From: Bugulina stolonifera
Taxonomy: Eukaryota > Bryozoa > Gymnolaemata > Cheilostomatida > Bugulidae
Assembly (NCBI GenBank): GCA_935421135.1
Contig: OW285195.1
Span: 8,036,701 to 8,100,700 of the forward strand
Length of the DNA: 64,000 nucleotides
Direction: 5' to 3'
Shown here: piece after piece, positions 45,945-57,830 of the stretch
How positions within the stretch are numbered: the first letter of the stretch is position 1
How the letters are laid out: each line of letters starts with the position of its first letter
Position numbers and translations under genes: made by a program
Notes under the pieces: model-generated
The model's input: only the letters and a program-made list of their open reading frames with translations
Told to the model about the DNA's origin: nothing
Databases searched by the model: none

Positions 45945-46975
45945 CTTTCAAATAAAATTATGGCTAGTTTGTAGAGATTTTTACCATGGCTTCCATGAGC
46001 CAATACATGAAGACAAAGGACTACACTGTAAATTATTTAGCTTTCTTTGTTAATATGTGTCTTCGCGACTTCTTGGATGAACCAAGGTTGCAAATAAAAA
46101 TCAAAAGATGGCCGTCCGACATAGGATAGAAAGGCTATTGGCGTGGAATTTTGCTTGGCTGGACGAAACCATCCCTAGCTCATCGGCACACCTGACTTCT
46201 TTGCTCCAAAATGAGAATTTTGCTTTCGTCCCATGCCAGTGTGTTCGCGACTCTGGGGCGGATGTGTACTGGAAAATATTTTCGCAAGTTGGCCTGGGTC
46301 TGAAATTTTGGTCTTGACGACACCTAATTTTCAACTGAGCATATAGCCGTAACTACAATACACTAGTCTATTGGTTGATTCTAGGACCACATACTATATG
46401 ACGTACAGGAGTAGCTACATCAATACTGGTATTCGCAGGTAAAAATTTCTTTAGCATTTGACAGAGCACAATATTTGCATGTTTGTCATAGTAAAACTAC
46501 ACCCATGTAGTCAACCTAGACACATTTTGCATCATTTGGATGCTAAAAATAATATGTTCTACAAACAAGTATTAGTGAACTTCCTGAACGGTTTACTACT
46601 TTCCCACATAGGCTTTATAACTTGTGTCCAATGAATATTTGGGAAGAGAATGTACGTCGTATATTATATTTTTGTCAAGCAATGGTGACAGTAGTTACCA
46701 AATCCTAGTAGTTTAGTTTGTAGACTACATTCAGTCATCTTCACCTCTAGGCTCCATTAGAAGCCAAACTAACTGCTTTATCTCTTTGTGCTCCTATTTA
46801 ATTCCATGTGTCAACATTTAGGTATTGGAAGAAAGGCTTCCACTATTATTATGTAATCAGGTGAATGGATATATAGAGCTCATACAAGCACTATAATTAT
46901 GCACCATTGTCTAAACTACATGTTGCACAATAGTCCACAATAGTCCACAATAGTATTTATATATAATTGTAGAGT
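45945..46975 (-). repeat. large inverted repeat, right arm
   Basis: Counterpart of 40800-41520, lengthened by a 46085-46317 insertion absent from the left arm. Confidence 0.75.
46085..46317 (+). repeat. GC-richer repeat element, copy 1
   Basis: Shares AGATGGCCGTC, GAATTTTGCTTGG, CCATGCCAGTGTGT and GCAAGTTGGCCTG in order with 47840-48005. A 69-codon frame is open but has no support as a gene. It interrupts the right arm of the large inverted repeat. Confidence 0.6.
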
Positions 46976-47690
46976 TACCTATTAAAGCTAGACTGTGCTG
47001 AATATTTAAAAAATTTTTCATTGAAAAGTAACTATGCTAGCATTTTACTTGATATTATTCAAACTACTTTAAGATTCGTAGGTAGATGGTTAACTGCTGA
47101 TAAGTATTCAGTAACTCAATATTTCTAAATTGCCAACAGACAATAACATCAAACAAATGAATCAAGTTAGCGCTTTTCTTGAATGCAGGATATTCTCTTG
47201 TGCTGTAGTCGTAGTATCTTAGCGATTGATTTTCAATCCCTCTCCTAAAATGTTTTCTAGCCATCAAACATCTACATGTAAAAGCAGGACACCTACCTAC
47301 GAGAGGTGATACCAGATGGCATGAGACTGGCTATGACACTTCACCATCTGACGGAAAATCATTCTCATCAATCAGATAATGACAAGCTATCTGGGATGAA
47401 CTGTGTGTCGAGTTTGTGAAACAATCCACATTATTTTGTTGACAATGTCTGACGAGATGTGGCACTTCACTCATTCGTCTAGGTAGGATAAGTTTGCTGG
47501 TTGAGGTAAGTATGGTTAGATACTTTTCCAAGCAAAAAAATTAAATCATCGGAAATGTATAAAGTTCAAAGTTCATAAGTTCATTGGTAAAAATCTATAA
47601 TTATAAGTTCAGAACTTTATACAGGTTCAAATTTTTAATTTTTTTGGTTGGATGAGCCCTACCAATTTTTATGACAGTAAGTTCGAATAA

Positions 47691-47750
47691 TTGGTATCTT
47701 CACAGCTTTATGAACCCACCGGTGGGTTCATAAAGCTGTGAAGATACCAA
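47691..47750. repeat. 60-bp perfect palindrome
   Basis: Centred on ACCGGT at 47720/47721, with 30-bp arms TTGGTATCTTCACAG... and no mismatch. It overlaps the next palindrome by six bases. Confidence 0.95.
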
Positions 47751-47902
47751 GCGAAATCTCAGGTCAATAGCTCTTAAAGCCTAGGCCAGACGGCCATCTT
47801 AGAATCTATATTTGTGATTCAGGCCTGAATCACAAATATAGATTCTAAGATGGCCGTCTGGCCTAGGCTTTAAGAGCTATTGACCTGAGATTTCGCTTGG
47901 TA
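47745..47902. repeat. 158-bp perfect palindrome
   Basis: Centred on AGGCCT at 47823/47824, with 79-bp arms and no mismatch. The arms contain part of the repeat element at 46085 (AGATGGCCGTC and GATTTCGCTTGG). Confidence 0.95.
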
Positions 47903-48952
47903 TGAGTTTTGTCGTACAAAAACGAGGATTTTACTTTTGTCCATGCCAGTGTGTGCATGACCTCATTAGGGAAGTTTATAGCAAGTTGGCCTGTGGTAAA
48001 TTGAAATAAAGTGCTACAAGGAGTTAATAATTGAAGAAAACTATTTTTTTTTCAGAACTGCAGGCAATCTCAGCAGATGTTATCTCAGGATTGTACATGG
48101 AAAATTCTTTTGTAATGCACACTTCAATTTACGAAATTGTATACATGTATAAGCCCTAATAATTGGATTTGGATTTTCCAAGTAGGTTGTAGAATACACA
48201 TTAGCGTCCCTGGACTGAGTTTAAAGTGATTGTAGACCAACAGCATTGATTTCATTTGGTATTGAACACCATATCATTGTGTTAGAAACATTTCAACACA
48301 ACCTATCATGATCTAGAGTTGTCCTTCTTTTGAAAAGAGCCAACTGAGGGAGGACAACTACAGGTTCACATTGTAGATCTACCTTGTGTATTATTTTGTT
48401 TTTACATGGAGGAATGGGTAAGGCAAGAGCTACTTGAGAGGATTTGGACTATGGTACTCTGTAAGAGATACATGTAACTTGTGTGTATCTGTATGACCAG
48501 CAACAACTTAGACACAGCAGCATACATTATTATTGTATGACAATATAGTTTTATTGATAGCATGAAACATTACAAAGAAACCAAAGCATTACAAAGAAAC
48601 GTACACTCTCTCCTAGTGCACGTGTATTTATTACTAGTAGTTCAATATTAGCATACAACACTGATGGTTAATCTAATAGAATTTTGCCCCATTTATGATT
48701 TAGTAGGCCTACCAAACTATATTCAAATGAAAATTAACAATAATGATTCACTAGCCCAAGTATATAATATGTGTAAAGAATTTTTGAAATACAGAGAGTA
48801 CAAGATAATTTCATATTTATAAGTGTCATATTAAGTTGAAAGAGTAAAGAGTAATTCAGAGCAACTATTAATACAGACACCATCTATCAAGCTTGACTAG
48901 ATTGCACCAAGTGCAAGCAACAGTCAATAGAAGTAGTTGCATGCCTTTAATA

Positions 48953-51187
48953 CTAGAGCGTATCAAATACAATGCTATCAGTGACATCAACTAAGTGATA
49001 TTCATCTACAATCCGTTCTTCCAGACTCCTGAGAAATGCTCTTCTGCTAAAAACTTTCTTCCTAAGGATTCTCCTCATCACCCAGACAGCAACTGCCATT
49101 GCCATTACAACCATGGACATTTTCTTTACCCCTGTTAAAATAATCTAGCAGTTGAAATTTGATTTTTTAATTTATTTATATAATTTACTTATTTATTAAG
49201 GTCACTGATTAGTCAAGCCATTTGTAATGTGATGCTAGACGTCAACGGGTTTGGCGAATAGCGGAAGGGACGTAATCCCAGAAGCCGCAGAGATATTGGA
49301 AGTCTCTTACGTCTTGAACGCTGAATAAACCACACGTGCTTTCAGAGACTTCTTGTTCTCGACCACCTACTAGTAACTATCAAGTAACTGCGTTTATCTG
49401 CCACCTAACACCATTGCAAGTCATTATGGCCAATAAGCAGATTAGGCTGATGAAATTATTGCTTAAAAACATATTTTTCAGTTTCACTATCTCAGGCACA
49501 GGCAATTGTGCATTCAAGTGTGAATAATAATATTATAGTCTATATATAATTATAATATCGTAAATATTTTACAAACTTACATGGTCTGGAATAGAATGCT
49601 CTATATCTGCCATACTTATAATACTCAAGAAGCATTTCCTCCGCCATTTTGGATACTACAAAACCAAGAGTAAGCTATAAGCTTTTTTCAAATTATTCAG
49701 AACTATACAATAACAGTTTCTGCAGAGCTCAGAATGATATGTTGAACATTAGTTAGCTTACAGTATACATGTATATGGGATGTGGCTACAGGTTACAGCT
49801 TATATTTATGACTAGGACTAATAAAACTGTGCGGCTATATCAATATTTGTAAACAATGCACAGTGTGCAGCTTCTAAGTATAAAATCATGTTACTGTTCC
49901 CTATTTTAGTGCATCATATCCTATAGTACATGTAATTCAGCGTTGTACTTGCAAAAGTTGTTAGAAAGCCATGATTGTAGGTATGAATGTTGTTCCAATG
50001 CTTCAAAATAGATAAAATCACCCCTTGTAAAATAGTTAGTAGTTATTACACTCCACATTATAACTCTTTGTAATTTGGAGTATCACTCTGATAGGTAGTG
50101 TGCTAGAAAAAGTTTTTTCCATAATGGAGCTTTAGGTAGGCCTATATCACCAATAATCCAGAGCTCATCCTAGATGTACAAAACAGATGTTAGCTATATT
50201 TAAAATACTGATTTCTGATTGGTCAGTACGTGCCAGACTCCAACTCTGTCCCGACAAAAAACATCTCCAACACCATCTCCTATTTTTGTTTCTGTGCAGT
50301 TTACATCAACTTTGCTTAAGTTGAAGTTTGGTATCGGAGTTAGTGTAATATAAACAACGCACCATTATATTGACAATCTATTATTGCACAATTACAATTA
50401 TTTTCATAACTTTAGTGCAAAGTCAAAATAGATATTTTACGTAACTCACCAGAGTAAAGGAGTATCAGACCAATGCCTATTGAAAAGAGGTAAATAAGGA
50501 TGTTTAGCACATAGATTGTGGTGGACTCCCAACTCTTCATGTCTATCTGTGCACGACTTTTTCGTACTGTACGCTTTTTTACCGGTGCTGGGCGTACGGC
50601 CCGAGAGACATCGCTTGGGAAAATATCACCAAAGAACAGTAGGTAGTAGCCCATACCCAGGAGGACAAGTATTGACGAACCTAGTATCTGTGTAAACCCT
50701 GTTTGAAAGGAAAATAATAAAATTTTTAGTTAGTAATACACCTTTTTGGTTTTCTCTGACCAATATAGCAATACAATTGTGTCTGACCTCTTACTAATAG
50801 ATTTAGATTACTAGAAGACCGGGTTGATACAGTGGAAATAGATTTTTACTATCTTCTGTAACTTAACATAGAACTGCATGTTGAGATGACTAAATTGAGC
50901 ATAGAATGGCTTTGCCTCATACATAATACTATATTATCAATCACAAATAATTCCCTTGGGCTACATAGTTTGTCTGGCAAAAAACATCACGATCTAGGCC
51001 TACAATATTACCTAACTTCCTCCAGAGTCTGATTTAAATAGGGTTAACCGTGACGTACAATTAGTCGCTAAATGTTGATTTGTGACAATTTCTAGAATAC
51101 AAAAAATGTACACGTAGGCCTATATGTTTCTTAACTTGACATTATTCAATACTTACAATAGTCATCATCTCCCCTATAGACTGCCAT
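48953..51187 (-). CDS. three-span small membrane protein, locus II (four exons)
   Basis: Exon 1 is 51157-51187 (ATG, MAVYRGDDDY). Exon 2 is 50450-50698, with two spans: ILGSSILVLLGMGYYLLFF and IYVLNILIYLFSIGIGLILL, around a basic loop PVKKRTVRKSRAQ. Exon 3 is 49581-49655 (AEEMLLEYYKYGRYRAFYSR). Exon 4 is 48953-49131, with a third span MSMVVMAMAVAVWVM, then RRILRKK and an acidic end. All three introns are phase 1 and the total is 177 residues. A Trp codon is created at two exon junctions. Exons 2-4 match locus I in order, phase and, for the last, length (179 nt). The basic loop and basic post-TM3 segment predict loop and C-terminus inside. Function unknown. The 5' end may extend further (separate entry). 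Confidence 0.65.
49206..49380 (+). other. GC-richer stretch, possible short LTR
   Basis: Contains an AATAAA (about 49324) and composition unlike the intron around it (the intron between exons 3 and 4 of locus II). No terminal repeats or PBS found. Confidence 0.2.
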
Positions 51188-53831
51188 TGTTTGTAACCTT
51201 TGCAACTGGGCCAAGTCGGAAATAGAAAGCATTATACACATTGAATGAAATTCATGCACGAAATCTTAGGCCTACAGGTATATTAAGGTTGGTTTACACA
51301 ATTTCGATGTAGTCTGCAACACCCGTAAATTCCCTATTGGACATATACATTGTAGGCTACATGTAGCGTACGTGTAGCGTACAAGTAGTGTACATGTATC
51401 GTACATGTAGTGCACATGTAGCGCATGTGTAGCGTATGTGTACAAAGTAGTGTCATTAAAACATGAATTCACTCATGTCTATTATGGCTCTATAACCACA
51501 CAGTGTGATTTCTACCCATGTCCTACAGCTGCCAGTTTTAAAACTCCTCCAACTACAAATGTGTCTAACAAACACCTTTTAGCAGTTGACACATTTCACT
51601 AACTATCATAGAGATGAGACATGCAAGTTGTTTGAGGACGTACTTCTTGCTTAGTCCATTGCACCAATTTTTAAACCATGAAGTCATACAATAGAAAATG
51701 GACTAACATAGAGTAGGCCATAATATGCAAGTATTTCATGTAGTAACGCTAGTAGAAAACAGCTGTGATTAGACCCATAGTGAGTGTAAAATGGTTTAAT
51801 ATCTTACCAGTGTTGGGTGGGATGCAGAAGCTAGCTGTATGGGCAACGGGATGACAAAGACTGAATTTGAAAGAGCTGTTGTAGGCCTACTAGCTTAATC
51901 TCTCTACAAATGTGCTTGTTTATTGGCTATCAAATGTAACCACAGTAATATTAAAAGAGCTTTAAATAAAGCATTGGTTGATCTAAAACCATGGCTATGA
52001 CACGACCTTTGACTGCTGTAGCTAGGGTGGTGTGAGTGATCCCCTAATCTAAGGCTAGCTTACGTGTAACACTTCCACTGCTCAGTCTATGTTTATACAT
52101 TGAATACAATCATACACTGTTATAATACATTCTACATGATTGTATAATGTGAAATTAAATGCATTTGAGGTCCACAGAGAAATTCAAACTTACCAGAGTA
52201 ATATAGGCTACTGCTTTCTTCTAGAGTAAAATGGTAGAATGCTAGTTGTTATCTAAGTACTACATGCGGTAGTAGGTATGACATAGCTGTGGTTAAACTA
52301 CTCAAGAATGCAATGGATAATAGAGTACAATTTGTATTACATAATCATTGATTACATTACATAACATGCTTAGGCTTCTATTCATTGATTAGTTTGATAA
52401 TAGAAGTACTCAATAAAGTCAGATGGAGGAAGGTGTTGAGTTCATATTCTACCCACAGTGTACATACATGCTGACGTAGCATCTATAACTGTAAGATACT
52501 TCCTTTTCCCAGCTTCAGAATTACAATGTAGGCCTACATTGTATATGAAAAGAGCAGTAATAATGTCTTAAATAGAGATAGGACTATCTTCCAGCTGCAT
52601 ATACATGTATAATAATATATTGGTTATAGTTGTCGTTTGCAATTCCCGGTATTGATATTATAATATTGATTTTATAACAAGCTAGTGTGATCATATTATA
52701 GAGAGGTACATTGTAAATCAGTTGTGTCCAGCAAAATGTGGGGGTGGGGTGGGGGAGGGGAGGCAATTCACATAGAATGTGGTCTCCATCTCTCAAGCTG
52801 TGGCCTCTGCCTTTTGGTAAGGTGTATTTCTCAGTTTATATTTTGATGAATGCTTACAACACAAAGTCATAATCCAATAATGGTTTTGACACATGAAAAT
52901 AAAGGAACACTCAGGTACTCAATGGTGATTACTTAATCTGTTGTTTAGTGTTGGGCTATAAATACAAAAATGCTGGAGACTGCTCTCATTGGTGAGGAAC
53001 TAGTGTCATACCACGGCTGGCTATATTCTGTTAAACACCCTTCTGAAAACTTCCAGCTTGCTAGACACTATGATCAGTAGTATATATGGTAGACATATGA
53101 CATTTCTGGCAGGGCACCTGCTTCAGGTGAATGCTTCAATTTATTCAGTTTGATTAAATATGGTCTTGATTACTCTTGGGACTGGAGGCTCCCACAGAAA
53201 GTCATGAGCATATACATTACTTTGTACTTCTGCCTATTATATTGTGCATAATTAGATTTGGCAAGTTTTAACAGTTAATGTGAATTTAATAGAATCAAAA
53301 GGAAATAAAACATAAATTGTAAAATTATCAAAAATTTAAATTATTTATAATTATTTCAAGTGTGGTAATCTAGAGGTAGGCCTACATGTAAATGTTTTGA
53401 TTAATATGGGTCTCAATATAAAAGAATTGTAACATCCAGAGCAACTTGGGTCGTAATGGACAAAGCTATGATTAGCTCTGGTTATATAATGAGTATGCGA
53501 AATTTTGAGGTTAGCCATTAACAGATTGAAAAATCTATTATAAAGCAGGCTGAATATCGACAAACATTCGCTGCTCTCTTAAGGAAAGTTGCATCATATC
53601 TTGAGATTCTCCTTCAATTATTGAATTCTGAGATTAATCAATATTTCTTACCAAATAGACAGCGTACTAGTATTGATTTTCTTCTTAGTTCTGTACCAGT
53701 GACCACCATCTGATCTTCAACATTGTAAGTGTACATAATGACTTACCTTGTTCACTACTAATAGTTAAAACAGATGCGTATTCTGCAGTGTCGATGGATC
53801 TCCCTCCATCATTAGTTCGACCATAGGTAGC
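51157..53831 (-). CDS. possible 5' extension of locus II with Ig-like exon
   Basis: Candidate exons chain in phase upstream of locus II. 53747-53831 is phase 0-1 (GRSIDTAEYASVLTISSEQ, reminiscent of an Ig E-F strand), 52194-52220 is 1-1, 51808-51860 is 1-0, and exon 1 extended to 51205 is 0-1. Each has AG and GT(AAG) boundaries. If real, the protein has an ectodomain before its first span. The alternative is that 53747-53831 belongs to another gene. Confidence 0.3.
51362..51450. repeat. imperfect 10-12 bp repeat (GTAGCGTACATGT type)
   Basis: About eight diverged units alternating GTAGCGTAC and GTAGTGTACATGT. Confidence 0.75.
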
Positions 53832-54588
53832 CTACATGTTAAATTCAAGTTTATCATATTGCCATCTAAAAATATTATTTTTATCTTTAAACTTTTAATC
53901 ATTGGACTGCTGCTGCATTTTTACTCAGCTGTAAAGAAAGCCTGAAGTAAGTCCATTGTGGAATAGCCAATAGTTTCTATGTGCATTCATATGCCCTTTG
54001 CTTCTATTTAATAAACCAGTATTACGTTCTAACACTTGTTCCAACACTGCAGGCTGGCCAGTAATTGTATTCATTTTATGCAGTGAATAAAGACTAGTAG
54101 TGTTGCCATTACTATAGATTTGCATGAAGTTGCTAGTCAGTAGCACCATGTGCATTTGTATTATATTAGTTATAGTAGTACTGTATATTCACAAGTGATA
54201 CTGCTCAAGTAAGTGTAGGTTTACAACTTTACAGCTGTTATGAAACAGGCAATATTACATTGTAGATTGTTAATTGCTAAATGTGTTATTTATTGTTTAA
54301 ATTGAACCATGCTCCTGCTTGATATTATTTGTTTTGCTAGTTACAGAAAAATTATGGAAAGTGAGTAAGAAAGTAGTGAAAAACATTGCTATGAGAGGTA
54401 AACAAGCATTGGACTATAAGTTGCAGTTGGGATACCATAAGCCACTGCCAAAACATTTCATACAAGTCATATCACCTAGTCAACTGCAAAGATTTACAGG
54501 ATAAAAAAACACAATTGCTTGTAGAATTGAGGAAAGAGTTGCCATTTAACCAACAAAATCCGTTTTCAAATAATTTTGAACTGTTTTA

Positions 54589-55660
54589 CTATTCATCGTT
54601 CATATGAGTTTGTAGAACAATTGGTGGGCTACCAACAGCTGCTCTTTGCTTATTGATGTTCCGCATCCAGATTTGGTCTTTCCTGTGTTGTTCCTCATCC
54701 TCTTCATCATCCAAGTGATACCCCACAACAATTAGAAAGAGAAGTATAAGCATGTAGTAGCATACTATTTCTGTGCTCAGCCCTCCTTCTCTTCCTGGAT
54801 CTGGTAAAAATATTGTTTTACACATAAAGCATACCGATTGATTATAGATGAGTGTGCTGCTATTTTTTATCTCTGGTGTTTGAACACGAATTTGAGAAAA
54901 TAACAAACCTGCAGCTTATTGCATGTATAGCCTAAAGTGCTGTGTATACATGTACCAAGAGCATGGAGCTCAATGAATAACTCTATATACCAAATTATAT
55001 TTTTAGAAGTGAAATAATTTAAAACAACAGTTTGATCATTAATCAAATGTGAAACAGTTTCAGGAAATCAGTTGAAGCCTAAATCAAAGTAGCGCTATAG
55101 CAGTTTAGATATAATTATGTTTGTATAACTTACTTATTAAACTGGGTGTCATATTGTTTGACTCAAGATGGCTAAGACTCAATACACTGATGTTGGATGT
55201 TTCTGAATTGAAGTCTTTCCTGTAAGTAGACATGAAAAACTATCAGTAGTGGAAAACAAAGCGTACAGTCAATAGTTTCTGAGATATCAAGCAGTGTTGT
55301 AGATTATGTTTGGAACAAAAACCACTTGACTAAAATGAAACTATTTTAATTTTTGGTGACAAGTTTTCAGGCAGCGAGTCCAACAAAAAATAGTTGGCTA
55401 GTAAGTAGTGAGATGGTGAGACTGGAATATCGTTTGACATTAATTCATAATCAGTGTAACTTCATGTAATACAGCCTCTTACCAACATGTCAAATATGGA
55501 TCCAAATTGAAGAAGCTAAAATTGCATTAAATCGCAGTTTTAATGTCTACTCACTAACTTAATAGCCCAATAACTAAAATTGCATGTACATGTAGCCTAC
55601 TTACTAGAAAGTTGGTATCCTCAACAGTGCAAGGAATAGTAGAAGAGGGACCCTCCTAAA
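54589..55660 (-). CDS. single-pass membrane protein with signal-like N-terminus and acidic tail
   Basis: Four in-phase exons. 55605 to about 55660 has a hydrophobic leader RRVPLLLFLALLRIPTF; no ATG was found, so the true start may be upstream. 55483-55515 is phase 2-2 (FFNLDPYLTC). 55134-55219 is phase 2-1 (FNSETSNISVLSLSHLES). 54589-54800 is terminal, phase 1. The last has a span VCYYMLILLFLIVVGY, then LDDEEDEEQHRKDQIW and a 30-residue polar tail ending HMNDE. The ectodomain is only about 55 residues and contains N-x-S/T sites. A type I topology is inferred. A TATA-like ttatataga lies at the 5' end. Family not recognised. Confidence 0.5.
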
Positions 55661-55923
55661 TGGAACTCTATATAACACAGCTCTCTCTTATCAACTAATA
55701 CTACGTTGAGATGGTAAAGGCTTGTGCTATATTTGAGTTAAAGCTGGTAGTAGCTCAGCAGCTTTAGTAATGCTACTGCTTGCAGTTGTAAAGCTCAGTG
55801 TGTACTATTACTCCATAAATAAAGAAGGTCTCAACCAATCAGGTGATGATCATGAGATACTATGTAATTACATAATATTACTACACTGTATGCAATAATG
55901 TTATAATTATTTAAATATTCACT

Positions 55924-56181
55924 TTATTAATGCAACATTCACACTGCTGTTTATATCAACTACTAGTGGCGAGCGGCCAACGCTAACCACAATGTGGTTA
56001 ACTATGACTATACTATAGCTGTCACGTGTCAGTTAGCAGTAGGTTTAAAGTTTAGTACGTTAAACTCCTTTGACCCCTACCACTCACTGGAGCATGTCAC
56101 TATTATAATGTATTTGTGGTTAGCGTTGGCCACTGCTGCTAGTAGTTGGTATAAACAGCAGTGTGAATGTAGCATTAATAA
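55924..56181. mobile_element. 258-bp MITE with long terminal inverted repeats
   Basis: The first and last ~65 bp are inverted repeats with a few mismatches (TTATTAATGCAACATTCACA... and ...GTGTGAATGTAGCATTAATAA; inner ends CCAACGCTAACCAC and GTGGTTAGCGTTGG). Flanks allow a TA or TWA target duplication, not resolved. Open frames inside it are artefacts. Confidence 0.85.
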
Positions 56182-56199
56182 TGGCCTATTGGCACATGG

Positions 56200-57830
56200 A
56201 AGGCTATTACTATCTTACTATCTACATGTATTAATAGGTTCACCAGTTCAGCATACCGTAATTTCTGGCACTATTAGAGGACCAGGAACCTTTCCATAGC
56301 ATTTGAATTTAATGGAGTAATTTCAACCAATCCTGGTCTGAATGTTTGTCTAAAAATTTAGCATTGATGGTTTGAAAAAAAGTAGTAAACAGGAAAAGTG
56401 AATTTGGTCGGTCATGTTTTTCTTGGCCCAAGCTATCTGTTTTAGATTCTGTAGTAAAAAATAAGCTCTGAACCATTAATCCTTCATTCAATTGGTATGG
56501 AGTCATTATTGTGAAATATTGCTAAATACATGTAATACTGATTATCTACATGTAAGCACCATGAAAAGCTAATAGCGTACATCAAATGGAAGACAAATAA
56601 CTCTGATACTTATACTTTTACAGTGTAAACCCTAGACTTGATCACAATAAAATATTCACTAAAGAAGCCTCTCTGACCAGAGACATTCATATGCGTAATA
56701 TGAAGAAGATAATGTGAGAGGCGAATGGCAATAAAATGTTCCAGAACGATAGTCCTGCTAAAATAGCATGATTTCGACTTGGATTGTCCTGTGTGGAAAT
56801 GTGATGGAAAAAGGGCTAGTATATTGGAGTTATACTCTCTGAGAAGATATATTTGTAGAACAGATGACTCTTGATTAAAAATACTCATGTTTAGAGAGGA
56901 CAACTCTAAAAAAACATTAATGATGTGTACTACTTCAGTCCTGGTTGCTGATATACTCTAATAATCAAGAAGTATATCACATTTCTTACAAAATATAGTT
57001 TTCTTACCGCAGAAAATTCTTATGCGGTTCAGTTAGTGTTATTTGAACGCAGTTTACATAACAGTTTAATTTACACTTCTGTCGACCAATTTTTTTTTCA
57101 AGCGTGTGGCATGCAGACGCCTGCACACAGTTCTGGTAGTCTCATTTTTAAGACTGAGCATCCTTTCATCAATATTGATGAAAATACATTTCCTGAAATT
57201 TACACATGGAGTACTTTTTAAATGTCTCACAGGAAATAATGTGGAATTGGACATTGGTAGTTTTGTTTGGCCTATTATGGAGGCATCTTAGCAGCTTGAC
57301 AAGATCTAAATCTTCTGCCACTTTTTGCAAACTTTGATAATTCTTAGCAATGGCCATTAAGCATATTGATTTTCGTTATTCAAATGCAGTGCTATGATAT
57401 TTTATGGGAGCTACAATAACCAAAAGATGTGTCTCGTAATACTATTTATAGTTAAGATATTATCCCACACCAGCATTGTTCAATTACCAATGAAGTGTAG
57501 AACGCATGCAAATGAGCGGTCCTAGTGTCTACATTATATTTTGTACTATTCAGATGTTTTTGGTTTTTTTTCTTGTAACAATAATGGAAAAACAATGAGT
57601 AAATATAAGTATATCCTGATATTATCAAGAGTTGTATTACAATCTAATAACTTTTAGTACTATATTTTATATTTTTTTAGCAACATCAAATTGGAGGCAG
57701 CAAGGATGTCAATAGTCAAAACTGTATAAAACAAAAAAAACCATTTATTTACAATTTTCTTCGAGAACTCTGCAATTTATACATTGTATCAACTTGCATC
57801 CTTTGTTGATGAAGTTTGTTTCTTACTGCA
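56200..57830. other. no supported gene
   Basis: Short open frames on both strands overlap each other (57036-57357) without splice or composition support. Confidence 0.5.

Noticed and set aside
46108..46317. 69-codon open frame and its antisense frame
   Set aside because: Part of a repeat element also found in the 47745 palindrome; both strands are open and the second copy does not keep the frame.
55994..56299. 101-codon open frame
   Set aside because: It lies mainly inside the long-TIR MITE.
57036..57357. Five short overlapping frames on both strands
   Set aside because: Mutual shadows with no acceptor, donor or homology.
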